Shown: positions 1 to 7,488 of the stretch, one piece after another
Position numbering within the stretch: the first letter of the stretch is position 1
Layout: each line of letters opens with the position of its first letter
Origin: Ignavibacteriota bacterium
GTDB taxonomy: Bacteria; Bacteroidota; Ignavibacteria; Ignavibacteriales; Melioribacteraceae
Direction: 5' to 3'
Assembly (NCBI GenBank): GCA_016716225.1
Contig: JADJWT010000001.1
Span: forward strand, 1,116,001 to 1,180,000
DNA length: 64,000 nucleotides
Translations under genes and position numbers: made by a program
The notes under the pieces: generated by a model
Seen by the model: only the letters and a program-made list of their open reading frames with translations
Database searches by the model: none
What the model was told of the DNA's origin: nothing

Positions 1-456
1 TGGAGTTAGTTTTGCATCTTCATTTTTTAAAATTCCATCTAACATTCCTTGCAAAACATTTGTCATTTCAGAATGATTATGAATTTCCAATCCAATGTTT
101 TTTCCAGAATAATTGCTTTCCGGAACCATACCATATTTTTCTACGGCATGAAACAAATCGTGGGCTTGTCCGCCTTCTCCAAAATTAGATTTTCCGTGAT
201 ATCTTACATAATTTTCTGCCATTGAAAAAAGTTTATGATTAACCGTAAACATTTCAGATAAATCTATTTCTTCGAAGCCCATTCTAATTAATTCTGTTTC
301 TACAAAAGATGTTGTTGCAAAAACCCAGCAGGTTCCAGAGTTCCCTTGACTTTTTACCGGTGTGGTTTTTAAAATTTCTAAATTCTTAAATTGTTGTTTT
401 TCTTGCGCAAATATTAATGTAAAGGATAAAAGAATTAAAAAAATTATTTTTTTCAA
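1..456 (-). CDS. Secreted papain-family (C1B, bleomycin-hydrolase-like) cysteine peptidase, 5' part only
   Basis: The gene runs off the left edge; the first 152 codons are present. Translation gives a signal peptide (MKKIIFLILLSFTLIFAQ) and then a papain-type active-site segment, VKSQGNSGTCWVFATTSFVE, with the oxyanion-hole Gln and the catalytic Cys followed by Trp. The following LSEMFTVNHKLF and FGEGGQAHD stretches fit the aminopeptidase C/bleomycin hydrolase branch. The start is TTG at 454-456: the nearby ATG (464-466) is in another frame and stops at once, and GAGG lies about six bases upstream of the TTG. The catalytic His and Asn lie outside the window, so activity cannot be judged. It is divergent from the asparaginase gene. 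Confidence 0.8.
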   Translation of the reverse strand, partial: MKKIIFLILLSFTLIFAQEKQQFKNLEILKTTPVKSQGNSGTCWVFATTSFVETELIRMGFEEIDLSEMFTVNHKLFSMAENYVRYHGKSNFGEGGQAHDLFHAVEKYGMVPESNYSGKNIGLEIHNHSEMTNVLQGMLDGILKNEDAKLTP

Positions 457-551
457 GTTTGCCTCATTTAAAATTTATTTTCAACTTATGGTAAAATAAA
501 AATATTTATTTTATCATATTCAATTTTGCAATAATTTTTTTGGAAAAACTT

Positions 552-1550
552 ATGAAATATAAATTTTTATTCATTTTTATTTTTTCGCTTCTATTCGTTT
601 CTTGCGTAAAGGAAATTAAAAATAATGACGTTGAAGAATCTGAAAAAAGAAAAACAGATTTTGCTTTGGTCATTCATGGTGGAGCTGGTTACATTTATAA
701 GGGAAGATATACTCCGGAGCAGGAAAAAGAATATATTTTAAAATTAGAAGAAGCACTAAATGAAGGTTATAATATTTTAGAAAATAATGGTAGCTCCGTT
801 GATGCCGTAGAAACAACTTTAAGAATTTTGGAAGACTCTCCGTTATTCAATGCCGGGAAAGGTGCAGTTTTAAATAATGAAGGAAACGTAGAATTAGATG
901 CTTCAATTATGAGCGGTGAAAAAATTGAAGCTGGGGGTGTTGCCGGAATAAAGCATATCAAAAATCCAATAACTTTAGCACGTTTTGTTATGGAACACTC
1001 GCCTCATGTTTTAATGTTTGGTGATGGCGCAGAAAAATTTGCTGATGAATTTGGATTAGAAAAAGTTGAAAATTCTTATTTCAAAACTCAAGAAAATGTT
1101 GATGAATATAATAAAAGTAAAAAAACTGAAAAATCAAAACACGGAACGGTTGGTTGTGTAGCAATTGATAAAAAGGGAAACTTAGCCGCTGGAACATCAA
1201 CCGGCGGATTAAGCGGAAAAAAATTCGGTCGCGTTGGTGATTCTCCAATTATTGGGGCTGGGACTTATGCAAACAATAAAACTTGCGCAATTTCATCAAC
1301 CGGACAAGGAGAATATTTTATTAAAAATGTTGTATCTTATGATATTTCCGCATTAATGGAATATCAAAAGTTATCACTTTCCGAATCTGCAGAATATGTA
1401 ATTAATGATAAGTTAAAAAAACAAAATGCTCTTGGCGGAATTATTGGGATTGATAATAAAGGAAATATTGTAATGTCGTTTAACACAGATGGAATGTTTA
1501 GGGGTTATAGAAAAAGCGGTGAAAATTCAATTATTGAATTATATAAATAA
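552..1550 (+). CDS. Isoaspartyl peptidase / plant-type L-asparaginase lipoprotein (Ntn hydrolase, family T2)
   Basis: It hydrolyses L-asparagine or isoaspartyl dipeptides. Family members are made as a precursor that cleaves itself before a Thr, which becomes the nucleophile. The sequence shows IHGGAG near the start, the GNVELDAS segment, and HGTVGCVAID, whose Thr (about residue 199) is the predicted autocleavage nucleophile. These are followed by GAGTYA and STGQGEYFIK. The N-terminus MKYKFLFIFIFSLLFVSC is a lipoprotein signal with lipobox Cys, so the enzyme is likely anchored in a periplasmic membrane face. I chose the ATG at 552 over an in-frame TTG at 540 because it starts the signal peptide directly. 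Length is normal for the family. Confidence 0.88.
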   Translation: MKYKFLFIFIFSLLFVSCVKEIKNNDVEESEKRKTDFALVIHGGAGYIYKGRYTPEQEKEYILKLEEALNEGYNILENNGSSVDAVETTLRILEDSPLFNAGKGAVLNNEGNVELDASIMSGEKIEAGGVAGIKHIKNPITLARFVMEHSPHVLMFGDGAEKFADEFGLEKVENSYFKTQENVDEYNKSKKTEKSKHGTVGCVAIDKKGNLAAGTSTGGLSGKKFGRVGDSPIIGAGTYANNKTCAISSTGQGEYFIKNVVSYDISALMEYQKLSLSESAEYVINDKLKKQNALGGIIGIDNKGNIVMSFNTDGMFRGYRKSGENSIIELYK

Positions 1551-1560
1551 TTTTTTTTAT

Positions 1561-1645
1561 CTTGCTCTTAATCCTAATCTTACTCAATTTTTATATCTTT
1601 TTAAAAAAAGCAGAGTAAGATTAAGAGAAAGATTATGATTAAGAA
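1561..1645. repeat. Dispersed AT-rich inverted repeat, GAGTAAGATTAAG type (copy 1)
   Basis: A left arm ending CTTAATC..TAATCTTACTC and a right arm GAGTAAGATTAAGAG..GATTATGATTAAG form an imperfect inverted repeat just behind the asparaginase gene. The same words recur at 25527-25611 and 48675-48705. It may act as a terminator, but there is no clear U-tract. Confidence 0.5.
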
Positions 1646-1650
1646 GAAAA

Positions 1651-1890
1651 AACATAAACTTATCAACACACTATATTATTAATTTCCTTAATTAATTTTA
1701 AATAATAATAAATAATAAGTCTGTTAGTATGTGGATAAATCCGAAAACGTTTCAAAATAATATAAAAACAAAGAATATTCAATTAACAAAATGTTGATAA
1801 AACATTTATAAAAGTTATATTTCAACAAAAGCTGAATTAAGTAAAAGTTACCAACAAAATACTTTTAAGTTATCAACACGTTTTAACAAA
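1651..1890. other. Candidate chromosomal replication origin (DnaA-box cluster, AT-rich)
   Basis: This gene-free stretch contains a perfect DnaA box TTATCCACA on the minus strand (1730-1738). It also has three one-mismatch boxes TTATCAACA: 1660-1668 (+), 1792-1800 (-) and 1870-1878 (+). A weaker TTACCAACA lies at 1848-1856. A nearly pure A/T run at 1671-1719 between boxes could be the unwinding element. Two parS sites and mnmE-mnmG-rsmG, classical origin neighbours, lie 4-8 kb away. dnaA and dnaN are not in view and strand-composition skew was not computed, so this is a strong candidate rather than proof. Confidence 0.55.
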
Positions 1891-1900
1891 ATACTAACAC

Positions 1901-3043
1901 ATGAAAATTTTTAAAGGATTACGTGTTTTAGAAATTTCCTCGGTTTTAGCCGGACCATCAGTGGGAATGTTTTTTGCAGAACTCGGTGCAGATGTTATAA
2001 AGGTAGAAAATCCTAAAACAAAAGGAGACGTAACTAGAAGTTGGAAACATCAGCAAGAAAATCAGCAGAGTGATTTATCAAGTTATTTCTGCTCGGTAAA
2101 TTGGGGAAAAAAATCCATTTCTCTTGACTTGGAAAACAAAGAAGATTATAAAATATTTATTGAGCTTGTAAATATTTCTGATATAATTACGGTAAGTTTT
2201 AAATTTGGTGATGACAAAAAACTTAAGGCAGATTACAAATCAATTAATAAAATAAACACTAAAATAATTTATGCGCAAATTACTGGATTTGGATTAAATG
2301 AAGAGCGAACCGCCTTTGATGCGGTAATTCAAGCTTATTCTGGATTTATGTATATAAATGGCTTACCCGAAACCAAGCCGCTAAAAATGCCCGTTGCGTT
2401 AATAGATATTCTTGCAGCACATCAAATTAAAGAAGCAATTCTTTTGGCGATTATTGAAAAACAAAAAACCGGAAAAGGAAGTTTTGTTCACGTTTCACTT
2501 TTGGATGCGGGAATTTCTTCATTAGCAAACCAAGCCTCAAATTTTTTAAATGTTGGAATTATTCCAGAAAGAGTTGGCTCAAATCATCCAAATATTTTTC
2601 CATACGGAACAACATTTTTGACAAAAGATAATAAATATATTTTGCTTGCAATTGGAAACGACAAACAGTTTAAAACATTTTGCGAAAAGTTTGATAAAAA
2701 TTATAAAATCAATTTAGATAAATTCTCAACAAATTTTAAGAGAGTTAAATTTAGAGAGGAATTAACAAAAATAATTTCTGAAATTATATTCCAAGTTGAT
2801 TCAAAAAAAACAATAAAAATTTTAGATGAAAATAAAATTCCCGCAGCGTTAATAAAAAACATGAAAGAAGTTTTTGAGCAAAAACAAGCGAAGGAATTAA
2901 TTTTAAGTGATATAAAAAACGGTAAAATTTATTTTGGAGTTAGAACCAACGTATCAAAAATCGACAACAAAAAATACTTTAAACTTTCTTCACCGCCGCA
3001 TTTAGATGAAAACAGAAAAGAAATTTTAAGGTTAATAAAGTAA
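1901..3043 (+). CDS. CaiB/BaiF family (class III) CoA-transferase
   Basis: It moves CoA between carboxylic acids through an aspartyl-CoA thioester. The N-terminus GLRVLEISSVLAGPSVGMFFAELGADVIKVE is the family hallmark. Asp169 in MPVALIDILAAH lines up with the catalytic Asp of formyl-CoA transferase, and KTGKGSFVHVSLLDA follows as usual. At 380 residues it is close to the typical 390-400. The substrate cannot be told from sequence; alpha-methylacyl-CoA racemases belong to the same fold and are an alternative. It stands alone, convergent with clpB, and its promoter must lie in the DnaA-box region upstream. Confidence 0.85.
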   Translation: MKIFKGLRVLEISSVLAGPSVGMFFAELGADVIKVENPKTKGDVTRSWKHQQENQQSDLSSYFCSVNWGKKSISLDLENKEDYKIFIELVNISDIITVSFKFGDDKKLKADYKSINKINTKIIYAQITGFGLNEERTAFDAVIQAYSGFMYINGLPETKPLKMPVALIDILAAHQIKEAILLAIIEKQKTGKGSFVHVSLLDAGISSLANQASNFLNVGIIPERVGSNHPNIFPYGTTFLTKDNKYILLAIGNDKQFKTFCEKFDKNYKINLDKFSTNFKRVKFREELTKIISEIIFQVDSKKTIKILDENKIPAALIKNMKEVFEQKQAKELILSDIKNGKIYFGVRTNVSKIDNKKYFKLSSPPHLDENRKEILRLIK

Positions 3044-3085
3044 GATTGGTCAGAGTTTAAAAGTTGCCATCTTGATAAATAAAAA

Positions 3086-3113
3086 ATAGGGAATGAAAAT
3101 ATTCATTCCCAAC
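3086..3113. repeat. 28-bp palindromic repeat (GGGAATGAA type)
   Basis: Nine-base arms GGGAATGAA and TTCATTCCC enclose AATA, between the convergent ends of the caiB-like gene and clpB. It resembles the copy at 15871-15898, with T/A replacing C/G in the arms. It could serve as a two-way terminator. Confidence 0.6.
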
Positions 3114-3145
3114 AAAAAAGTTTCTGCGGTTCAACGTCTTTACAA

Positions 3146-5767
3146 TTACTCATCCTTTACAAAATTAATTTTTCCATCACCAGAATAATTTACAACAATC
3201 GTATCGCCGGAAGAAAACTTATTCATTAATAACTCTGTTGAAAGAGGATTTATTAAATGTCTTTGGATTGTTCTTTTAAGTGGTCTTGCTCCATAGGTTA
3301 TATCAGAACCAATAGAAAGAAGAAAATCTTTTACTTCATCTTTAATAACAAGAGTTATGTTTTTTTCTTCAAGCAATTTTCCAACTTTTTGAAGTTGAAA
3401 ATCAATAATGTTTTTTAGCTCGCTTTTTAATAACGGTTTGAACAAAACAATTTCATCAATACGATTTAAAAATTCTGGCCTAATAGTTTTTCTTAAAAGT
3501 TCACTTAATTTTAATCTAATGTCGCTTAAAATATCTTCATAATTTTCTTCGTCAAACTCGTGAAGTTTTTCTTGAAACAAATGAGAACCCAAGTTGGATG
3601 TCATAATAATAATAGTATTTTTAAAATCGATGGTTCTTCCTTGATTATCCGTCAATCTCCCATCATCTAAAACTTGAAGCAAAATATTAAACACATCGGG
3701 ATGTGCTTTTTCAATTTCATCCAAAAGTACAACCGAATATGGTCTTCTTCGCACAGACTCAGTTAATTGTCCGCCCTCTTCATATCCAACGTATCCGGGG
3801 GGCGCACCAACCAAGCGGGAAACGGAATGTTTTTCCATATATTCCGACATATCAATTCTAATCATTGCGTGTTCGTCGTTAAACAGAAATTCTGCCAAAG
3901 CACGTGCGAGTTCAGTTTTTCCTACACCGGTTGTGCCAACAAAAACAAACGAACCAATTGGTTTTGTTGAATCATGCAAACCAGCACGAGAGCGTCTTAT
4001 AGCATTTGCCACAGCGTAAACAGCTTCGTTTTGTCCCACAACTCTTTTGTGAAGTTCATTTTCCATTCTGATCAGTTTACTTCTTTCGCTTTCTAACATT
4101 CTGCTAACGGGAATTCTTGTCCATTTTGCAACAACATCTGCAACGTCTTCGGCATCTACTTCTTCCTTTAACATTTTACTCGACCTTTGAATTTTAGAAA
4201 GTTCCTCGGTTTCTATTTTTAGTTTCTTTTCTAAATCAGCAATTACTCCATACCTAATTTCTGCAACTTTCCCCAAATTTCCATCGCGCTCATATTTATC
4301 AGAAAGAACCTTGGAGTTTTCAACCTCACTTTTTAATGTTTGAATAATTTTAATTTTATTCTTTTCTAAATTCCAATGTGATCGCACTAAATTTCTTTCT
4401 TCTTGAAGATTACTTAATTCCGCAGATAGTTCTTCCAATCGTTGAATAGACTCTTGATCTTTTTCTCTTTTTAAAGCTTCTCGCTCAATTTCAATTTGTT
4501 TTACTTTTCTTTCAAGCACGTCTAATTCTTCCGGCATTGAATCAATTTCTATTCTTAATTTTGAAGCCGCTTCATCAATAAGATCAATCGCTTTATCCGG
4601 CAAAAATCTATCAGTAATATATCTGTTTGAAAGTTGAACTGCGGCAACAATTGCTCCATCCGTAATTCTTACGCCATGATGAACTTCATATCGTTCTTTT
4701 AATCCGCGTAAAATAGAAACAGTATCTTCTTCGGTTGGTTCAGAAACAATAACGGGTTGAAACCTTCGTTCAAGTGCAGCATCCTTTTCAATGTGTTTTC
4801 TATATTCGTCAAGAGTTGTTGCACCAATTGCATGAAGTTCACCGCGAGCCAACGCCGGCTTAAGAATGTTTGCAGCATCCATTGCTCCATCTGTTTTTCC
4901 AGCGCCGACCAACTGATGAATTTCATCAATAAATAAAATTATTTCTCCGTTTGAATTTTGCACATCTTTTATTATTGCTTTTAAACGTTCTTCAAACTGT
5001 CCGCGGTATTGAGTTCCAGCAACAAGAGCACCCAAATCCAAAGCAACAATATTTTTAGTTTTTAAATTTTCGGGAACATCGCCGGAAATTATTCTATGTG
5101 CAAGTCCTTCTGCAATTGCAGTTTTACCAACACCTGGTTCGCCAATTAAAACGGGATTATTTTTTGTTCTTCGTGATAAAACTTGAAGAACTCTTCTAAT
5201 TTCTTCATCACGACCAATTACCGGATCAAGCTTACCGGAGCGAGCCAAAACATTTAAATTTCTTCCGAATTTTTTTAACGATTCATAAGTATCTTCCGCA
5301 TTTTGAGAGGTTACTCTTTGTGTTCCTCTAATATCTTTCAACGCAGAAAAAATTACATTTTTTGTGATATTATTTTTCTTTAGCAGTTCACCGACTTTTC
5401 CCGAATCTTCCGTAAGTGCCAAAAGTAAATGTTCGGTTGAAACAAACTCGTCCCTCAAATTATTTGCATCAAATATGGCACGATCAAAAAGACGAGCCGT
5501 ATTTTGAGATAATTGTTGATTTCCAATTCCCGCCCCAGTTACTTTAGGCAAAGTTTCTAAAAGTTCGCCAAGTTTAATTTTCATTTGAGAAACAAGTGCA
5601 CCGGTTTTTTGAATCACGGATTCCGCAACACCGCCGTTTTCTTGCAGCATCGAAGCCAAAATATGTTCCGGTTCAACAACTTGGTTATTATAATTTTGTG
5701 CAATTTCAACAGCGTTTTGCACAACCTCTTGAGCTTTAATAGTTAGTTTATTTAAATTAAACGACAT
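3146..5767 (-). CDS. clpB: ATP-dependent disaggregase ClpB
   Basis: This cytoplasmic hexameric AAA+ chaperone rescues aggregated proteins together with DnaK. The 873 residues show a double Clp N-domain (about 1-145), a first AAA module with Walker A GEPGVGKT (209-216) and Walker B LFIDEIHQL, and a long charged coiled-coil middle domain (about 400-540). The second AAA module has Walker A GTTGVGKT (near 610) and Walker B VVLLDEIEKAHPDVFN. The coiled-coil middle domain distinguishes ClpB from ClpA and ClpC. The second Walker A reads GTTG where GPTG is usual. The start at 5767 follows a GAGGA ribosome site. No CIRCE or other heat-shock operator was recognised upstream. Confidence 0.97.
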   Translation of the reverse strand: MSFNLNKLTIKAQEVVQNAVEIAQNYNNQVVEPEHILASMLQENGGVAESVIQKTGALVSQMKIKLGELLETLPKVTGAGIGNQQLSQNTARLFDRAIFDANNLRDEFVSTEHLLLALTEDSGKVGELLKKNNITKNVIFSALKDIRGTQRVTSQNAEDTYESLKKFGRNLNVLARSGKLDPVIGRDEEIRRVLQVLSRRTKNNPVLIGEPGVGKTAIAEGLAHRIISGDVPENLKTKNIVALDLGALVAGTQYRGQFEERLKAIIKDVQNSNGEIILFIDEIHQLVGAGKTDGAMDAANILKPALARGELHAIGATTLDEYRKHIEKDAALERRFQPVIVSEPTEEDTVSILRGLKERYEVHHGVRITDGAIVAAVQLSNRYITDRFLPDKAIDLIDEAASKLRIEIDSMPEELDVLERKVKQIEIEREALKREKDQESIQRLEELSAELSNLQEERNLVRSHWNLEKNKIKIIQTLKSEVENSKVLSDKYERDGNLGKVAEIRYGVIADLEKKLKIETEELSKIQRSSKMLKEEVDAEDVADVVAKWTRIPVSRMLESERSKLIRMENELHKRVVGQNEAVYAVANAIRRSRAGLHDSTKPIGSFVFVGTTGVGKTELARALAEFLFNDEHAMIRIDMSEYMEKHSVSRLVGAPPGYVGYEEGGQLTESVRRRPYSVVLLDEIEKAHPDVFNILLQVLDDGRLTDNQGRTIDFKNTIIIMTSNLGSHLFQEKLHEFDEENYEDILSDIRLKLSELLRKTIRPEFLNRIDEIVLFKPLLKSELKNIIDFQLQKVGKLLEEKNITLVIKDEVKDFLLSIGSDITYGARPLKRTIQRHLINPLSTELLMNKFSSGDTIVVNYSGDGKINFVKDE

Positions 5768-5991
5768 TTTTTCCTCACAAGTTCATTTTTTCATCTAACA
5801 AAAAAATTAAATAAAAAGTTTCATCAAACTTAATTTAATCTTAAACAAAGATTGTTTTAAGACAACAATGTCTGTAACTCACTTAAATATAATAAGTTAG
5901 AAGATATGGGCAATTGTTATTCTTAAAAATTAATGTTAAGTTTACTTCCTTGTTTAAATAACTTTTGTAGAAGATTTGGTTGCGAGAAAAT

Positions 5992-7350
5992 ATGTTAATT
6001 TCTAATGAAGAGACAATTGCCGCAATTGCAACACCAATTGGAACCGGAGCAATTTCGATTATTCGAGTTAGCGGTCCAGAAAGCATATCTTCTGTCGATA
6101 AAATTTTTATTGGTAACCTGAAATTAGAAAAAGCAAAATCACACACAATTCAATACGGAAAAATTATTGATAATAACAATGAAGTAATAGACGATGTTTT
6201 GGTTTCGGTGTTTAAAAATCCCCATTCCTACACTGGAGAAAATTCAGTTGAAATTAGCACACACGGAAGTCCGCTTGTAACAAACAAAATTTTGGAAAGA
6301 CTGATTAAAGAAAACGTAAGACTTGCAGAACCCGGTGAATTTACAAAACGAGCCTTTTTAAATGGAAGGATAGATTTATCGCAAGCTGAAGCAGTAATTG
6401 ATATTATAAATTCTAGAACAAACGCATCTTTAAAAGGTGCACGTAATCAATTTGATGGATTGCTTTCGCAGAAAATTGATGGTTTACGACAAAGTTTGGT
6501 TAATACATCTTCGTTAATAGAACTTGAATTAGATTTTGCAGAAGAAGACATTGAGTTTGTTTCGTTTGATAATGTTAAGAAAGAAATAAAAAACATTGTT
6601 TACGAAATTGAAAAACTTATTGATAGTTACAAATTCGGAAAGATTTTGGTTGATGGAGTAAACGTGGTTTTTGTTGGAAAGCCAAATGTTGGAAAATCCT
6701 CTTTGTTGAATTATCTTGTAAAAGAATCGCGCGCAATTGTAAGTCACATTCCAGGAACAACAAGAGACGTAATTCGCGAAGAGGTTTCAATCGACGGAAT
6801 TTTATTTAGACTTTATGACACAGCTGGAATAAGAACTTCTGAAGACGAAATAGAAAAAGAAGGAGTTTCGCGAAGCAGAAATGCCGTTTTGAATGCAGAT
6901 TTAGTTGTATTAATTTCCGACGTAAATTCAGAATTTCCAAAAGATTTGTATAACGAACTTTTATCAATTACCACAGAAGAAAAAATAATTTTTGTGTTGA
7001 ACAAAATTGATCTAAGTGAAAAAGTTGAAGACAACGAACAAATAGGAATTTCTGCAAAGACCGGTGAAGGAATAGAAAAATTCTTGTCAATACTAAAAGA
7101 AAAAAGTTTTGGATCTGAAACATTCAGCGAGAAAAATGCAATTGTTTCAAACCTCCGACACAAAACAGCTTTAGAAAGAACAAAAGAGCATTTGCTTAAA
7201 TCCATTGATTCTATAGATGAAAAATTAAGCGGAGAGTTTATTTCGGTTGACCTGAGAAACGCTGAAAACACACTTGGTGAAATAATTGGAAAGGTTACAT
7301 CTGAAGATATTTTAAATAATATTTTTTCAAAATTTTGTATTGGAAAATAA
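5992..7350 (+). CDS. mnmE: tRNA uridine-5-carboxymethylaminomethyl modification GTPase MnmE
   Basis: With MnmG it modifies the wobble uridine (U34) of certain tRNAs. The N-terminal tetrahydrofolate-binding domain begins ISNEETIAAIATPIGTGAISIIR. The G domain shows GKPNVGKS (229-236), IPGTTRD, DTAGI and NKID, and the protein ends in the conserved FCIGK with its catalytic Cys. I take the ATG at 5992, as the homologous start, over an in-frame TTG at 5980. Length 452 is standard. The ribosome site is weak. mnmG follows 138 bp downstream on the same strand, separated by two parS sites. Confidence 0.96.
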   Translation: MLISNEETIAAIATPIGTGAISIIRVSGPESISSVDKIFIGNLKLEKAKSHTIQYGKIIDNNNEVIDDVLVSVFKNPHSYTGENSVEISTHGSPLVTNKILERLIKENVRLAEPGEFTKRAFLNGRIDLSQAEAVIDIINSRTNASLKGARNQFDGLLSQKIDGLRQSLVNTSSLIELELDFAEEDIEFVSFDNVKKEIKNIVYEIEKLIDSYKFGKILVDGVNVVFVGKPNVGKSSLLNYLVKESRAIVSHIPGTTRDVIREEVSIDGILFRLYDTAGIRTSEDEIEKEGVSRSRNAVLNADLVVLISDVNSEFPKDLYNELLSITTEEKIIFVLNKIDLSEKVEDNEQIGISAKTGEGIEKFLSILKEKSFGSETFSEKNAIVSNLRHKTALERTKEHLLKSIDSIDEKLSGEFISVDLRNAENTLGEIIGKVTSEDILNNIFSKFCIGK

Positions 7351-7363
7351 CTTTTATTTGAAA

Positions 7364-7379
7364 CGTTCCACGTGAAACA
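7364..7379. other. parS: parS-like ParB binding site 1
   Basis: CGTTCCACGTGAAACA matches the bacterial parS consensus tGTTNCACGTGNAACa at all core positions; one arm has C where the other predicts T. It lies in the mnmE-mnmG gap, 37 bp (centre to centre) from a second site. Confidence 0.75.
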
Positions 7380-7400
7380 AAAACAGCAAATTTTAAAATT

Positions 7401-7416
7401 CGTTTCACGTGAAACT
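7401..7416. other. parS: parS-like ParB binding site 2 (perfect core)
   Basis: The core GTTTCACGTGAAAC (7402-7415) is a perfect 14-bp palindrome identical to the core of the classical parS. Such sites load ParB near the origin for chromosome segregation. parA and parB are not in this window. Confidence 0.82.
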
Positions 7417-7488
7417 TTTTAAATATAAATATCGCATTCAAATCTAAAATCTGAATTTTAAATTCGGAATTTATAATGAAAGAAATAT

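Noticed and set aside
5768..5991. The clpB-mnmE divergent gap as a second origin candidate or a heat-shock operator.
   Set aside because: It is AT-rich, but no DnaA-box words and no CIRCE inverted repeat were found in it.
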